From: Teretinema zuelzerae
Lineage (GTDB): Bacteria > Spirochaetota > Spirochaetia > Treponematales > Treponemataceae
DNA length: 64,000 nucleotides
Direction of reading: 5' to 3'
Assembly: GCF_021021555.1 (NCBI RefSeq)
Contig: NZ_JAINWA010000001.1
Location: forward strand, 1,178,001-1,242,000
Shown: piece after piece, positions 45,055 through 53,938 of the stretch
Position numbering within the stretch: the stretch's first letter is position 1
Layout of the letters: each line of letters opens with the position of its first letter
The notes under the pieces: generated by a model
The model's input: only the letters and a program-made list of their open reading frames with translations
What the model was told of the DNA's origin: nothing
Databases searched by the model: none
Position numbers and translations under genes: made by a program

Positions 45055-45101
45055 GAAAAAGTTTACTATAGAAGGAATTAGAGAATTCTGGCGCCGGTTG
45101 T

Positions 45102-45830
45102 TTACATCCTGAACTGCTCGCCGAGATATACCGATCGGGCGATTTCAGACGACAAAATGTAGTCCTTAGGCCCCTCTTCGACTATTTCACCCTTGTTTAT
45201 TATGCATGCCCTGTCGGTGATTTCCAGCGTATCGCGGACGTTGTGGTCGGTTATCAGAATCCCGATCCCCTGGCCGGCAAGCCTCCGGATTATCTCCTTG
45301 ATGTCGTGTACGGCGATCGGATCGATTCCCGCGAAGGGCTCGTCGAGCAGCAGAAACTTCGGCTCGATGGCAAGGGAGCGCGCTATTTCGGTGCGCCGCC
45401 GCTCGCCGCCGGAAAGAGTGTAGGCCTGCTGCTTGCGGTTCCCCCCGATGCCGAACTCGTCGATCAGGGAGTCGAGCCGGTATTTTTTCTCGTCCTTGGT
45501 AAGGTCACGCCTGGTCTCCAGTATGGCCCAGATGTTCTCCTCTACCGTCAATTTTCTGAATACGGAGGCTTCCTGGGGCAAATACGAAAGACCGGCCCGC
45601 GCGCGCTTGTACATCGGAAGAGAGGTGATCCTCAAATCGTTCAGGTAAATATGGCCGCTGTCCGGCCGGTAAAAGCCGACGACCATATAAAAGGAGGTGG
45701 TCTTTCCCGCGCCGTTCGGCCCGAGCAGACCCATGATCTCCCCCGAGTTCATCGAAAAGGAGACGTCGCGGACGGCATGCTTTTTCCTGAAAAACTTGTT
45801 GAGCCCTTCAACCCGCAATATGTCACTCAT
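45102..45830 (-). CDS. lptB: LPS export ABC transporter ATPase LptB
   Basis: A 242-residue ABC ATPase of LptB length. Walker [11 protein letters not shown]-loop L-P-Q-E, signature L-S-G-G-E-R-R-R and Walker [13 protein letters not shown] are characteristic. It powers extraction of LPS-like lipid from the inner membrane. Start at 45830 follows GGAG; the in-frame upstream extension is Arg-rich shadow sequence of lptA. It overlaps lptA by eight bases. Confidence 0.95.
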   Translation of the reverse strand: MSDILRVEGLNKFFRKKHAVRDVSFSMNSGEIMGLLGPNGAGKTTSFYMVVGFYRPDSGHIYLNDLRITSLPMYKRARAGLSYLPQEASVFRKLTVEENIWAILETRRDLTKDEKKYRLDSLIDEFGIGGNRKQQAYTLSGGERRRTEIARSLAIEPKFLLLDEPFAGIDPIAVHDIKEIIRRLAGQGIGILITDHNVRDTLEITDRACIINKGEIVEEGPKDYILSSEIARSVYLGEQFRM

Positions 45831-46662
45831 CGGAAAGCTCCTTTGCCCCGGACCCGTCGTCCGCTTTCGCCGGCTCGGCGGCCTGCCCGGCGTTCGCCTC
45901 CGGTTTTGCATCCGGCTTCGCCTCCGCCGCGTTTCCAGGCATCTCCGCGTCGGTCGGCGTCGCGTTTTCAGGCGGCTCCGCTCCGGGCGGCAGGGCGGAA
46001 TCTGCTTTTGCGGCGGGCGTCTTCTTTTCCTTTTCCTTCGCGGTGTCTTTGAGGACGCCCCCGACAGATCCGTCAAGGGAGATGTATTCGGTATCAAGGT
46101 TTACCGTAATCCGGTCCGCGCGGAATTCGTCCCCGTCCCGGAGAACGACCGGCCTTCCCGTCAATTCAAGGAGAGAGGTCGTTCTGCGGTACAGGGCGAA
46201 GCCGGATGTGCAATCGATGTTCTTCCGCACCAGGCGGACATCGGACTGAAGCAGCGCGACCTCGGTATCCTGATTATACGAAATGACGGTAGCGGAAGCT
46301 TCCACGTCGTTGCGCGTATCGAAGAGCTTCGCGTCTCCCTGAAAAGTGGCGACTTCAAGCTCCCGGTCGTACATCAGGGTTTGCGCGGAAAACGAGAATT
46401 CCTTCTCGGTGTCTTTTCCGTTCACGGTTCCGGTCGCCTTTACAAAGCGGTAATCCTTGCCGGAAAGCTCGATCCGGTCGCCGGAGATCGTCAAGGTGCC
46501 GACGGTTACCGTCGCGGAGCCTTCCAGCACGGTCGATTCTGTTTTTTTTCCGGTATTGCCGCTCATGGTTTTGGCGGAAAAGCTGATGGTTTTTTCCGCG
46601 GTCGCCGCGTATGCGCAGAGCAATAAGAGAGAAAGGGCAACTGAAATAGAACATTTTTTCAT
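45823..46662 (-). CDS. lptA: LptA/OstA-family periplasmic LPS-transport protein
   Basis: A 279-residue protein with signal peptide residues 1-22. The OstA-type beta-jellyroll repeats (for example G-S-A-T-V-T-V-G and F-Q-G-D-A-K-L-F-D) form the bridge across the periplasm. The last 75 residues are an unusual Ala/Pro/Glu/Lys-rich tail absent from E. coli LptA. The start overlaps lptC by four bases. Part of lptC-lptA-lptB. Confidence 0.87.
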   Translation of the reverse strand: MKKCSISVALSLLLLCAYAATAEKTISFSAKTMSGNTGKKTESTVLEGSATVTVGTLTISGDRIELSGKDYRFVKATGTVNGKDTEKEFSFSAQTLMYDRELEVATFQGDAKLFDTRNDVEASATVISYNQDTEVALLQSDVRLVRKNIDCTSGFALYRRTTSLLELTGRPVVLRDGDEFRADRITVNLDTEYISLDGSVGGVLKDTAKEKEKKTPAAKADSALPPGAEPPENATPTDAEMPGNAAEAKPDAKPEANAGQAAEPAKADDGSGAKELSDE

Positions 46663-47342
46663 AGGAAATCCGTTTCGGAGCCTGAATCCGCTTCTATCGG
46701 GTCCGCGTCAGCCGGCAGGGCGGCCGGCCCTTCGGCGTCTGACGCCGCAGGTTCCTGTTCTTCGCCGCCGAATATATCAGCTCCGTCGGCGGAAGAACCG
46801 GTCACCAGCAATCCGTCCACCCCGCCGGAAAACGAATACATGCGGCCCAGCGTGTTCGCCGCGAAGCCTGTTCCGCGCACGGTCGAACCGTCCTGTTTTT
46901 CCACTTCCACAAGGCCGTCGGTCAATCCGAGCAGGAGGTGCTCGTTCCTCATCCACTTGAGGCCGGAAGAGCGCAGGAAGATTCCGTCTTTTACGACATG
47001 GAACACCGACTCGCCGGCAAGCGAATACACGCTGTTCCGGTCGTCGACTATCAAATAGCCGGCGCTGCCCTCCGCGGCGACCGTCCGCTCTCCGCCCGAG
47101 TCGTACTGGACGAAGGAAATGCCCTCGCCCGCCCACATTCGGTCCGAGTCGTACATTTCAAGCGTTTTCGCGCTGAGTACGATCGAAAGTTCTGCGTTTT
47201 CATAGCGATATGCCGATACTTGATCCAGCACTATGTCCGGAAAACGTTCTGAAGCGTCCGCGGCGTCCGAATAATTAAAGCTGCACCCGCACAAGAAACC
47301 GGCTAAGAGGATATAGGCTGAATGGACGCGAAGCCTGGGCAT
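46659..47342 (-). CDS. lptC: LptC-like LPS-transport protein, predicted lipoprotein
   Basis: A 227-residue protein. Its signal peptide ends in G-F-L-C-G-C, a lipobox-like site, rather than the uncleaved anchor of E. coli LptC. The mature part has LptC/OstA-like beta repeats (E-M-Y-D-S-D-R-M-W-A-G-E-G). The C-terminus is Ala/Glu/Asp-rich. Start at 47342 is fixed by the promoter: a TATAGT box ends six bases before the ATG, so the message is probably leaderless. First gene of the lpt operon. Confidence 0.82.
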   Translation of the reverse strand: MPRLRVHSAYILLAGFLCGCSFNYSDAADASERFPDIVLDQVSAYRYENAELSIVLSAKTLEMYDSDRMWAGEGISFVQYDSGGERTVAAEGSAGYLIVDDRNSVYSLAGESVFHVVKDGIFLRSSGLKWMRNEHLLLGLTDGLVEVEKQDGSTVRGTGFAANTLGRMYSFSGGVDGLLVTGSSADGADIFGGEEQEPAASDAEGPAALPADADPIEADSGSETDFL

Positions 47343-47348
47343 GATCCC

Positions 47349-47377
47349 ACTATATAGACAATGTCCGCTTTCGTCAA
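47349..47377 (-). promoter_or_regulatory. Leaderless promoter of lptC
   Basis: On the minus strand TTGACG (47372-47377), a 17-base spacer and TATAGT (47349-47354). Only six bases separate the -10 from the ATG, and there is no Shine-Dalgarno. Confidence 0.75.
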
Positions 47378-47392
47378 AACCATTCGCGCTCA

Positions 47393-47421
47393 TTGACAGG
47401 GACCCCCTGAGGTTTTAGACT
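47393..47421 (+). promoter_or_regulatory. Promoter of cheR-cheB
   Basis: TTGACA (47393-47398), a 17-base spacer and TAGACT (47416-47421). Leader of about 30 bases with CAGGAG before the cheR ATG. Confidence 0.75.
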
Positions 47422-47457
47422 TTTACGAGATACGATCGAAGATACACAGGAGTTTTT

Positions 47458-48273
47458 ATGGCCGATTTTCTCAGCGATGCCGATTTTGATCAGTATCGAA
47501 AACTTATATACGACGAAAGCGGAATCACCTTCTCCGCCACGAACCGGGCCATCCTGGAAAGCCGATTAAAAGAACGCCTCAGAGAAAAAACGATGTCTCA
47601 TGTAAGCGAGTATTACGCGCTCATCATGAAAGACAAGGAAGAGATGAAGTTGATGCTCGACTCTGTCACCACCAACCTCACCCGATTTTTCAGAAACCAG
47701 CCCCATTTCGACGCGCTGGAGAATTTCATCATACCTGAAGTCATAAAACTGAAAAAGGCGAAAAACGAAACGAAGATCAGGGTATGGAGCGCGGGCTGCT
47801 CGACCGGAGAGGAACCCTATACGCTCGCGATGATATTGAAAGATAAACTCCCGGCGCCCTTCACCGCGGAAATCGTCGCCTCGGACCTGTCGCTCAAATC
47901 GCTCTTGGTGGGAAAGACCGGTTTTTATCCCGAACCCCGCATCGTCGGAATCCCCGACCAGTATCTGTCCCGCTTTTTCGAAAAAAAGAACAACGGATAC
48001 CAGGCAAAGCCGGACATCATGAACATGATCCGCTTCGACTATCATAATCTGAAGAACGATTCCGGACAGAGAAACATCGATATTTTGTTCTGCAGAAACG
48101 TTTTGATCTATTTCGACGAGCCGGCGCAAAAAGCGGTAATCGACCGTTTCTGGGACGCGATGTCCCCGAAGTCCTACCTTTTCATCGGCCACTCGGAGTC
48201 CTTGTTCGGCATGAAAACCCGATTCGAATTCCTTAAAACCGAATGGGCCTGCCTCTACCAAAAAAACACCTGA
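47458..48273 (+). CDS. cheR: Chemotaxis protein methyltransferase CheR
   Basis: A 271-residue enzyme that transfers methyl groups from SAM to chemoreceptor glutamates. N-terminal helical domain (1-70), then the SAM site S-A-G-C-S-T-G-E-E-P-Y-T-L-A and the block I-L-F-C-R-N-V-L-I-Y-F. Length is normal. CheB, the reverse enzyme, follows 12 bases later. No receptor or cheA/cheW genes are in the window. Confidence 0.95.
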   Translation: MADFLSDADFDQYRKLIYDESGITFSATNRAILESRLKERLREKTMSHVSEYYALIMKDKEEMKLMLDSVTTNLTRFFRNQPHFDALENFIIPEVIKLKKAKNETKIRVWSAGCSTGEEPYTLAMILKDKLPAPFTAEIVASDLSLKSLLVGKTGFYPEPRIVGIPDQYLSRFFEKKNNGYQAKPDIMNMIRFDYHNLKNDSGQRNIDILFCRNVLIYFDEPAQKAVIDRFWDAMSPKSYLFIGHSESLFGMKTRFEFLKTEWACLYQKNT

Positions 48274-48285
48274 CAGGAAGAATAA

Positions 48286-49500
48286 ATGGAAGCCATATCC
48301 GTATTGATTGTAGACGATTCAGCCCTCATGCGGAGCTTGATAGGCAAGATCGTAGATTCAGCCCCGAACCTCCAGATCGCCGACAAAGCGATGAACGGAC
48401 GCTTCGCCCTGCAGAAAATCGCCAAGGCGAAGCCGGACATCATCGTGCTGGACATAGAAATGCCGGAAATGAACGGCATTGAATTTCTCAAGGAACGTAA
48501 AAAAATCGGACTCGATATTCCGGTGATCATCCTCTCGAGCATCGCGAAAGAAGGCGCCAAGGTCACCATGGAATGCCTTGAGCTCGGCGCAAGCGATTTC
48601 GTCACCAAGCCCTCGGGTTCGGAATCCGCGGATCTCCACACCGTCGCGGCCCAGCTTGTCGAGATGCTGCAGGGGTACGGCGGACAGTACCAGCTGAAGA
48701 AAATCGCCGGCACGGCGCGCCGGATACCGGAAGAGCTCCTGAAAAGCTACGAATCGCGGCTCATCGACCCGGAAACCGGCCATTATCAGCGCAAAACCGG
48801 CATCGAAAGCCTTCATCCGGGTTCGCCGGACCTGTTCCATCAGGATACTGCGGCCGCCAGGGCCGTTCAAACCGGCAAGCCGGCCGCGGCGAAACCGGTG
48901 CCGGTGCGCAAACCCGGCCCGATCGAAATCATCGCGATAGGCATATCCACCGGCGGACCGAACGCCCTCCGCGAAGTATTCGCCAAAATTGATCCGAACC
49001 TGAAGCAGCCGATAGTCGTCGTCCAGCACATGCCGGCCGGTTTTACGGAGGAATTCGCGAACAGTTTGAACAGGATCTGCCCGCTCGAGGTAAAAGAAGC
49101 CCAGGAAGGCGATCTGGTCAAACCCGGCAGAATTCTGATAGCTCCGGGAGACAAGCATCTGGAAGTGGAAAAACGGCCGCTGGCCTCAATCGCGCACATA
49201 ACCGACGCCCCGCCCCAGAACGGGCACCGTCCTTCGGCCGACGTGCTGTTCGGCTCGATCGCCCGCGAGTATCAAAACAGGGCGCTCGGAATCATCATGA
49301 CGGGAATGGGCCGCGACGGAGCGGCAAAGCTCGCGGAATTATACGCGGAAGGATCGAGAACGCTCGGGCAGGATGAAAAATCCAGCATTGTCTACGGAAT
49401 GCCCCGGGTTGCCTGGGAGCTGGGCGGAGTCATGGAACAGGTAAGCCTTTCCGATATGGCCGAGGCGATCAATAAATACGCCCGGGAATTCGCGCATTAA
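48286..49500 (+). CDS. cheB: Chemotaxis methylesterase/deamidase CheB
   Basis: A 404-residue CheB. Receiver residues 1-125 with D-D-S and phospho-acceptor in V-L-D-I-E-M-P-E-M-N-G. A linker of about 85 residues, longer than in E. coli CheB. Then the esterase domain with catalytic Ser in G-I-S-T-G-G-P, His in V-V-V-Q-H-M-P-A-G-F and Asp in G-M-G-R-D-G-A. It removes receptor methyl groups. Operon with cheR. Confidence 0.95.
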   Translation: MEAISVLIVDDSALMRSLIGKIVDSAPNLQIADKAMNGRFALQKIAKAKPDIIVLDIEMPEMNGIEFLKERKKIGLDIPVIILSSIAKEGAKVTMECLELGASDFVTKPSGSESADLHTVAAQLVEMLQGYGGQYQLKKIAGTARRIPEELLKSYESRLIDPETGHYQRKTGIESLHPGSPDLFHQDTAAARAVQTGKPAAAKPVPVRKPGPIEIIAIGISTGGPNALREVFAKIDPNLKQPIVVVQHMPAGFTEEFANSLNRICPLEVKEAQEGDLVKPGRILIAPGDKHLEVEKRPLASIAHITDAPPQNGHRPSADVLFGSIAREYQNRALGIIMTGMGRDGAAKLAELYAEGSRTLGQDEKSSIVYGMPRVAWELGGVMEQVSLSDMAEAINKYAREFAH

Positions 49501-49509
49501 CAGGGTACG

Positions 49510-49546
49510 GGATGCCCGAGTCGAGTCTATTTCGCTACGGGCATCC
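49510..49546. repeat. Inverted repeat between convergent genes
   Basis: GGATGCCCG (49510-49518) pairs with CGGGCATCC (49538-49546). It lies just past cheB and before the convergent RseC-like gene. There is no T run on either side, so termination is uncertain. Confidence 0.5.
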
Positions 49547-49611
49547 ATCTGCAAGCTCTACTACCTGCCGGAGCCCGGATCGCTCCACGTACATCCTTAA
49601 AAAAAACTCTT

Positions 49612-50103
49612 TTACCGGCCCGATCCCGGGTCTCCCGGTTCTGAATCCTGATAGTTCCCGGTTTTCCCGGGGGCTTCCTCCGCGGAAAGATCCAGAGGAG
49701 AGGCTTCCAAAACAGAAATAATCTCCGGCAGATCGGCCTCTACGCTCTTGCGTATCCGATAGACCAGGATCATCGCGGCGACAAGGGCCGCGAGGGCGAT
49801 TCCGACGGATCCGCCCTCCCCCACTGAGGGAATATAGCGCCGCGCCGCTATAAAAAAGCACGCGGAAACCGCGACCGGCACGCCTACCGCGAATATCGCC
49901 TGATACAGCTGGTTCTTCACCGGCGCGGCGATTTTCACTTCGCTGCCCGGCTTTATCGGAAAATTCCGCGAATTCGCCACGCGGAACAGATTGCCGTTTT
50001 TCTTGCACTCGCTATTAGAACAGCCGATGCACACCTCGATGTCCAGGGGCTGGACCGTCGCAACTGAACCTTCGATAGAAACAACGCGCGCTGACTCTTG
50101 CAT
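49612..50103 (-). CDS. RseC/SoxR-reducing-system family membrane protein
   Basis: A 163-residue protein with cysteines in V-C-I-G-C-x4-C near the N-terminus and two TM helices (about 75-95 and 100-120), the RseC layout. RseC members act with Rnf-type or SoxR-reducing complexes; no rnf genes are in the window. AGGAGG precedes the ATG at 50103, which is chosen over 50166. It follows the YmdB-like gene. Confidence 0.82.
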   Translation of the reverse strand: MQESARVVSIEGSVATVQPLDIEVCIGCSNSECKKNGNLFRVANSRNFPIKPGSEVKIAAPVKNQLYQAIFAVGVPVAVSACFFIAARRYIPSVGEGGSVGIALAALVAAMILVYRIRKSVEADLPEIISVLEASPLDLSAEEAPGKTGNYQDSEPGDPGSGR

Positions 50104-50192
50104 ATTTAGCCTCCTGTCATGCAACGGGCGGAAATCTTCCTCCCGAATAGCCGGGGCGCTGCGCATGCGGCACGCATCGCCCTCGTCTTATA

Positions 50193-51005
50193 TTATACGC
50201 GATCCTGCTGGGGCGGTTCCCCGCAATCATGCGAAAAACTGCGTATAGCAGCGGTTTTTCCGCTATCATCCAGATCGATCACGACTCCCTGAAGAGCCGG
50301 CCGTGTCCACGCGTCCTTGCTCCAGTCCGGCATGCGGGAAAGATACTCGCGTATGTGAACCTCCGGATCCGTGCCGCCAACTGAATCAAGGCTTCCCGTC
50401 CTGCCGGCGTCGGTTATCACCCCGCAGCCGTTCGACAAGATCGAAGGATCGGCCGTCTGAACCCGTCCGTGGGAACCGATCACCGCCGAGACGCGGCCGT
50501 CTGCATGGCGGAAAAACGCCTGCTTTTCCGCTGTCGCGGCCGCGTGAAAATCCACGATGATGTACGGAGTTTCCTGTCTCAGCCGATCGCACAGGGGATG
50601 CAGGGCCGCGAAGGGATTGTCCCCGTGCACGCGGGAAAAACCCGCCTGGCCGAGCATCGAAACGACCGCAACCCGCTCGCGGCCGGCCTGTGCGAAGCGC
50701 CAGCCCCGACCCGGGCTTTGCAGAGGAAAATTCGCCGGCCTCAACACATAGGGAACGGTATCCATTCCTTCTACCAGATCTTTTTTAAAGAAAATACTGT
50801 CTCCGCCGGTGATCACGTCGATGCCCAGCTTGCGCAAATATCCGGCGTGCTGCCGGCCAAGGCCTGCGCCTCCGGTCGTTCCGTCGCCGTTGGCGATCAC
50901 AAGATCGGGTTTTTCTGATTTTTTCAGTTCGGGCAAGCCCTGTTTTACGCACCAGATTCCGGCTTTGCCCACAATTTCAGCGATGTATACGATTCTGATG
51001 CCCAT
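50193..51005 (-). CDS. YmdB-family metallophosphoesterase homologue with degenerate metal site
   Basis: A 270-residue protein collinear with YmdB/TIGR00282 cyclic-nucleotide phosphodiesterases. Family blocks L-R-P-A-N-F-P, Y-I-I-V-D-F-H-A and V-Q-T-A-D are kept. Compared with B. subtilis YmdB recalled from memory, Asp8 is Glu, Glu39 Asp, Asn40 Gly, Asn67 Gly, His68 Asp and His177 Arg; the residues matching His150 and His175 remain. Catalysis is doubtful. GGGGGA precedes the ATG. Probably co-transcribed with the TPR and BFN genes upstream. Confidence 0.85.
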   Translation of the reverse strand: MGIRIVYIAEIVGKAGIWCVKQGLPELKKSEKPDLVIANGDGTTGGAGLGRQHAGYLRKLGIDVITGGDSIFFKKDLVEGMDTVPYVLRPANFPLQSPGRGWRFAQAGRERVAVVSMLGQAGFSRVHGDNPFAALHPLCDRLRQETPYIIVDFHAAATAEKQAFFRHADGRVSAVIGSHGRVQTADPSILSNGCGVITDAGRTGSLDSVGGTDPEVHIREYLSRMPDWSKDAWTRPALQGVVIDLDDSGKTAAIRSFSHDCGEPPQQDRV

Positions 51006-51023
51006 TCTTCCCCCGAGAGAGTC

Positions 51024-51551
51024 TTAGTCCGGTATAAATCCGCGTTGTTCGAGTATCCGGGCGCATGTATTCATATCGTCGGAGCGCCCCAGCTCCTCGT
51101 ACGTATCCCGCAGATTATACAGAGCATCGTCGAAATCGGGAATAAGGGTGACGGCTTTCTCGAACGATTGCGCGGCTTCTTCGAAACGGGACTGGCTGAA
51201 CTGGAGGACGCCGTAATTGTTCCACACCCGGCCGTTTCCCGGTGAAAGCTCAAGAGCGTTTTGATAGCATTCCTCCGCCGCGGAATCCTCTCCGGTTTCG
51301 TGGAGAACTACGCCCAGGGTGTCAAGAGTATCTACGTCCAGGGGATTTTCTTCAGCGGCGTGGAGAAGGGCTTCGCGCGCTTCCGGCAAGCGTCCGATCG
51401 CCCGGCAGCTGAGCGCGAGATTAAACCAGAGCACTGGATTATGGGAATCGGAGAGCAAACCTTTGCGGAGGCTTGCGATTGCTTCCTCATGCAAGCCTTC
51501 CGCCGCCAGCTGGACGGCATTGTCGTTCAGCCAGGCAGATGTTTCTTCCAT
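51024..51551 (-). CDS. TPR-repeat protein
   Basis: A 175-residue cytoplasmic protein of about four tetratricopeptide repeats (pattern A-x-x-x-Y/F...G-x-x-x-x-A-x...P). No signal peptide or other domain, so a protein-binding scaffold. AAGGAG precedes the ATG. It lies 24 bases after the BFN-UVR gene and 18 before the YmdB-like gene. Confidence 0.88.
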   Translation of the reverse strand: MEETSAWLNDNAVQLAAEGLHEEAIASLRKGLLSDSHNPVLWFNLALSCRAIGRLPEAREALLHAAEENPLDVDTLDTLGVVLHETGEDSAAEECYQNALELSPGNGRVWNNYGVLQFSQSRFEEAAQSFEKAVTLIPDFDDALYNLRDTYEELGRSDDMNTCARILEQRGFIPD

Positions 51552-51575
51552 GAGCGCGAACTCCTTATTATTCGG

Positions 51576-52163
51576 TCAGCTTCTTCCGGCCGCGCCGGAC
51601 TCCGCGGCGTCGACAGCCTTCAAGCGGTCGCGCAGATTCGCGGCCCGCTCGTAATCTTCTATATCCAAAGCCTGCTGCAGTTCTTTTTGAAGAAGCTGCC
51701 GCATCGAGTTTTCCTGCAGGGAGGACTCTCCCGTTTCCTGTACGGACGAAATCCGATCCACCGGCACGGCGTTCTTGGCCATCACCTCGTCGTCTACATG
51801 CACGGGACATTCCATTCGGGCCGAAAGGCACAGAATGTCCGACGGACGGGATTCAAGCCTGATTTCCTTGCCGTTTTTGGCAATGACGATTCGGCACAGG
51901 TAGCTTCCGCCCTTGATTCCGTAAATCTCCACTCGTTCTAGTTTTGCGTCCAGAGCCGTAATGGTAGAAATAAGAAGCTCGTGAATCATGGGCCGGGGTG
52001 CGAGGATATGAGTCATTTCAATCAGAATGTTCTGAATATCGGATTCGGAAACATATACGGGCAAGGCCACGCCGGAACCCTCGGATCTGATGAATACCGC
52101 GTTCCCGGAGGATGCCTGGGCTATTGTCCATATCTGAGCTGAAAGAAACCTCACCGTCTTCAT
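51576..52163 (-). CDS. Bifunctional-nuclease (DUF151) domain protein with C-terminal UVR motif
   Basis: A 195-residue protein. Residues about 1-130 are a BFN/DUF151 domain (L-P-V-Y-V-S-E-S-D, then R-P-S-D-I-L-C-L-S-A-R). Residues about 155-185 are a UvrB/UvrC-type helical hairpin (L-Q-Q-A-L-D-I-E-D-Y-E-R-A-A-N-L-R-D). The combination is common, but its role is not established. A TACGAT box ends six bases before the ATG with no Shine-Dalgarno, so the message is probably leaderless. Confidence 0.9.
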   Translation of the reverse strand: MKTVRFLSAQIWTIAQASSGNAVFIRSEGSGVALPVYVSESDIQNILIEMTHILAPRPMIHELLISTITALDAKLERVEIYGIKGGSYLCRIVIAKNGKEIRLESRPSDILCLSARMECPVHVDDEVMAKNAVPVDRISSVQETGESSLQENSMRQLLQKELQQALDIEDYERAANLRDRLKAVDAAESGAAGRS

Positions 52164-52169
52164 ACTTAA

Positions 52170-52198
52170 ATCGTACTACAGGACATCCGAGAAAACAA
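52170..52198 (-). promoter_or_regulatory. Leaderless promoter of the BFN-UVR gene
   Basis: On the minus strand TTGTTT (52193-52198), a 17-base spacer and TACGAT (52170-52175), six bases before the ATG. Confidence 0.55.
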
Positions 52199-52224
52199 TG
52201 AAGCAATGTAAATACTTCTCCCGG

Positions 52225-53268
52225 TCAGACTCCGCCTTCGAGCATGGACTCAAAGAGAACTGCGATAAGGTCGGCGGACTTGTTCCCGGGATAGCGTCCC
52301 CTCAGGGTCAGACAGGTCTGGCTGATGAGCTGGCAGCCGTATGCGCGCGCCGACTCGATCGCGCCGGATTCCTGCAGCACCGATATAACCTCTTCGACCG
52401 CATCGCTTTGGATTCCTTCCTCGCGGGCACGTTTAAACAATGAGGCGATGCGTTCAAGATCGCCCTGGCTGCGTTCAAGATGCATGATGACCGGAAGGCT
52501 CTTCTTTCCTTCCACCACGTCGTCGCCTCGTTTTTTGCCGGGGTTTCCGGTGGTGAGATTCTTCACGTCGTCGAGTATCTGGAAGCCCACTCCGATGCGG
52601 GCGCACAGTTTTCCGTACTCTACCGCGTCTCCTTCTTCAGCTCCCGCCGCCAGCATTCCGATCTCCCCGGCCATTCTCGCAAGCGTGCCGGTTTTGAGCG
52701 TAACCATCGCTTCGTACTCGGCGCGCGCGGGGATCTTGTCCTGGCTGCGGTGCCACGCGATGTCCATGGCCTGGCCCAGATGCAAACGCCTCAATTCGCG
52801 CGAAGCCGAACGGTAGAGGTTCAAACGGAGCGTATCGGAGGAGGGAAATGAATCGATGACCGATTGGGCATGAAAATACAGCCAGGAGGCGGAATTGATG
52901 GCCGTGTCCGAGCCGTACAGGAGATGAACGGCCGGCTTGCCGCGCCGCTCGTCGGAAGCGTCCTCGATGTCGTCGTGGATAAGGCTCGCGGTATGCGAAA
53001 ATTCGACGAGAGGAACGAGGCCGTAGGCCCGGTCTCCGCCGCCGGCAAGCTCGCAGGACAACACCATGAGGAGGGGGCGCCAGCGTTTTCCGCCGCGGAG
53101 CAGCAGGTCGCGGCAGGATTCGGTCAAAGGCGAAAGATGAACCGGACGGACGGCATCCGGAATTCCGGCGAATGAAGAATTAATCCAGTCGTTGTCTGGC
53201 CGTTCAGGCAAGGCTGAAGCGAGAACTTCTTCGATCTTTTCAAGTCTCCGCGTATATTCTATATTCAT
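52225..53268 (-). CDS. Polyprenyl (isoprenyl diphosphate) synthase family protein
   Basis: A 347-residue trans-prenyl transferase making C15-C20 or longer chains. The first Asp-rich motif is L-I-H-D-D-I-E-D. The second is F-Q-I-L-D-D-V-K-N, where the third Asp of DDxxD is Asn. Downstream K-K-R-G-D-D and G-K-K-S-L-P are conserved. Start at 53268, because the longer reading runs through the promoter and rlmE. There is no Shine-Dalgarno; a TACAAT box ends seven bases before the ATG. Confidence 0.9.
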   Translation of the reverse strand: MNIEYTRRLEKIEEVLASALPERPDNDWINSSFAGIPDAVRPVHLSPLTESCRDLLLRGGKRWRPLLMVLSCELAGGGDRAYGLVPLVEFSHTASLIHDDIEDASDERRGKPAVHLLYGSDTAINSASWLYFHAQSVIDSFPSSDTLRLNLYRSASRELRRLHLGQAMDIAWHRSQDKIPARAEYEAMVTLKTGTLARMAGEIGMLAAGAEEGDAVEYGKLCARIGVGFQILDDVKNLTTGNPGKKRGDDVVEGKKSLPVIMHLERSQGDLERIASLFKRAREEGIQSDAVEEVISVLQESGAIESARAYGCQLISQTCLTLRGRYPGNKSADLIAVLFESMLEGGV

Positions 53269-53275
53269 AGCCGAT

Positions 53276-53303
53276 ATTGTATCCGATAACCGTTTTCTTG
53301 CAA
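53276..53303 (-). promoter_or_regulatory. Leaderless promoter of the prenyl synthase
   Basis: On the minus strand TTGCAA (53298-53303), a 16-base spacer and TACAAT (53276-53281), seven bases before the ATG. It overlaps the upstream region of rlmE. Confidence 0.65.
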
Positions 53304-53312
53304 GGGGAACCC

Positions 53313-53912
53313 ATGCCGTCCAACAGCTACAGCAAACCTGATTTTTGGAGCCAAAAAGCCTTTTCAGAAGGATATCCGGCCAGATCTGTGTATAAATTGA
53401 AAGAAATGGACGAAAAGTTCGGTCTTTTGCGCCCGAATACCCGCGTTCTCGATCTCGGAGCGGCGCCCGGAAGCTGGACAACCTTCCTTCTCCGCGCCCT
53501 CGACGGTTCGGGGCACGTCACCGCGATCGATCTTTCTCCGCTCTCGAAGGACGTAAAAGGAGACAACCTCTCTTTTTTTCAGGGAGACCTCTACGCTCCG
53601 GCGATCAGGGCGGAGGCGAAAAAACTGGGCCCCTACAATCTCGTCGTCTGCGACGCGGCTCCCGCAACCACGGGCAACAGGACGGTGGACACCACGCGTT
53701 CAAGCGGACTCGTCGAGCTTGCGATCTTCTACGCCGAACAAATGCTTGAAACCGGCGGAAATTTCGTAGTCAAGGTATTCCAGGGCGGCGGCGAACAGGA
53801 ACACTTGAAAAAACTGCGCACCCTTTTTACATCCGCACGGGGCTTCAAACCGGTCGCCTGCCGTTCGGAAAGCTTTGAAACCTACCTTATAGGCCTTAAT
53901 AAAAAGGGGTAA
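53313..53912 (+). CDS. rlmE: 23S rRNA 2'-O-ribose methyltransferase RlmE (FtsJ)
   Basis: A 199-residue SAM-dependent enzyme methylating U2552 (E. coli numbering) in the 50S A-loop. Motif I D-L-G-A-A-P-G-S-W and the K-D-K-E tetrad (Lys in S-V-Y-K-L, Asp in V-C-D-A-A-P, Lys in V-V-K-V-F, Glu in S-F-E-T-Y) are complete. AAGGGGAA precedes the ATG at 53313, so this start is preferred to 53277. Confidence 0.95.
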   Translation: MPSNSYSKPDFWSQKAFSEGYPARSVYKLKEMDEKFGLLRPNTRVLDLGAAPGSWTTFLLRALDGSGHVTAIDLSPLSKDVKGDNLSFFQGDLYAPAIRAEAKKLGPYNLVVCDAAPATTGNRTVDTTRSSGLVELAIFYAEQMLETGGNFVVKVFQGGGEQEHLKKLRTLFTSARGFKPVACRSESFETYLIGLNKKG

Positions 53913-53938
53913 TACCCGGAGAAAACATGCCGAAAATA

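Noticed and set aside
45831-46097. N-terminal extension of lptB
   Set aside because: The extra 89 residues are Arg/Pro-rich and overlap lptA in another frame; the start at 45830 has a good Shine-Dalgarno.
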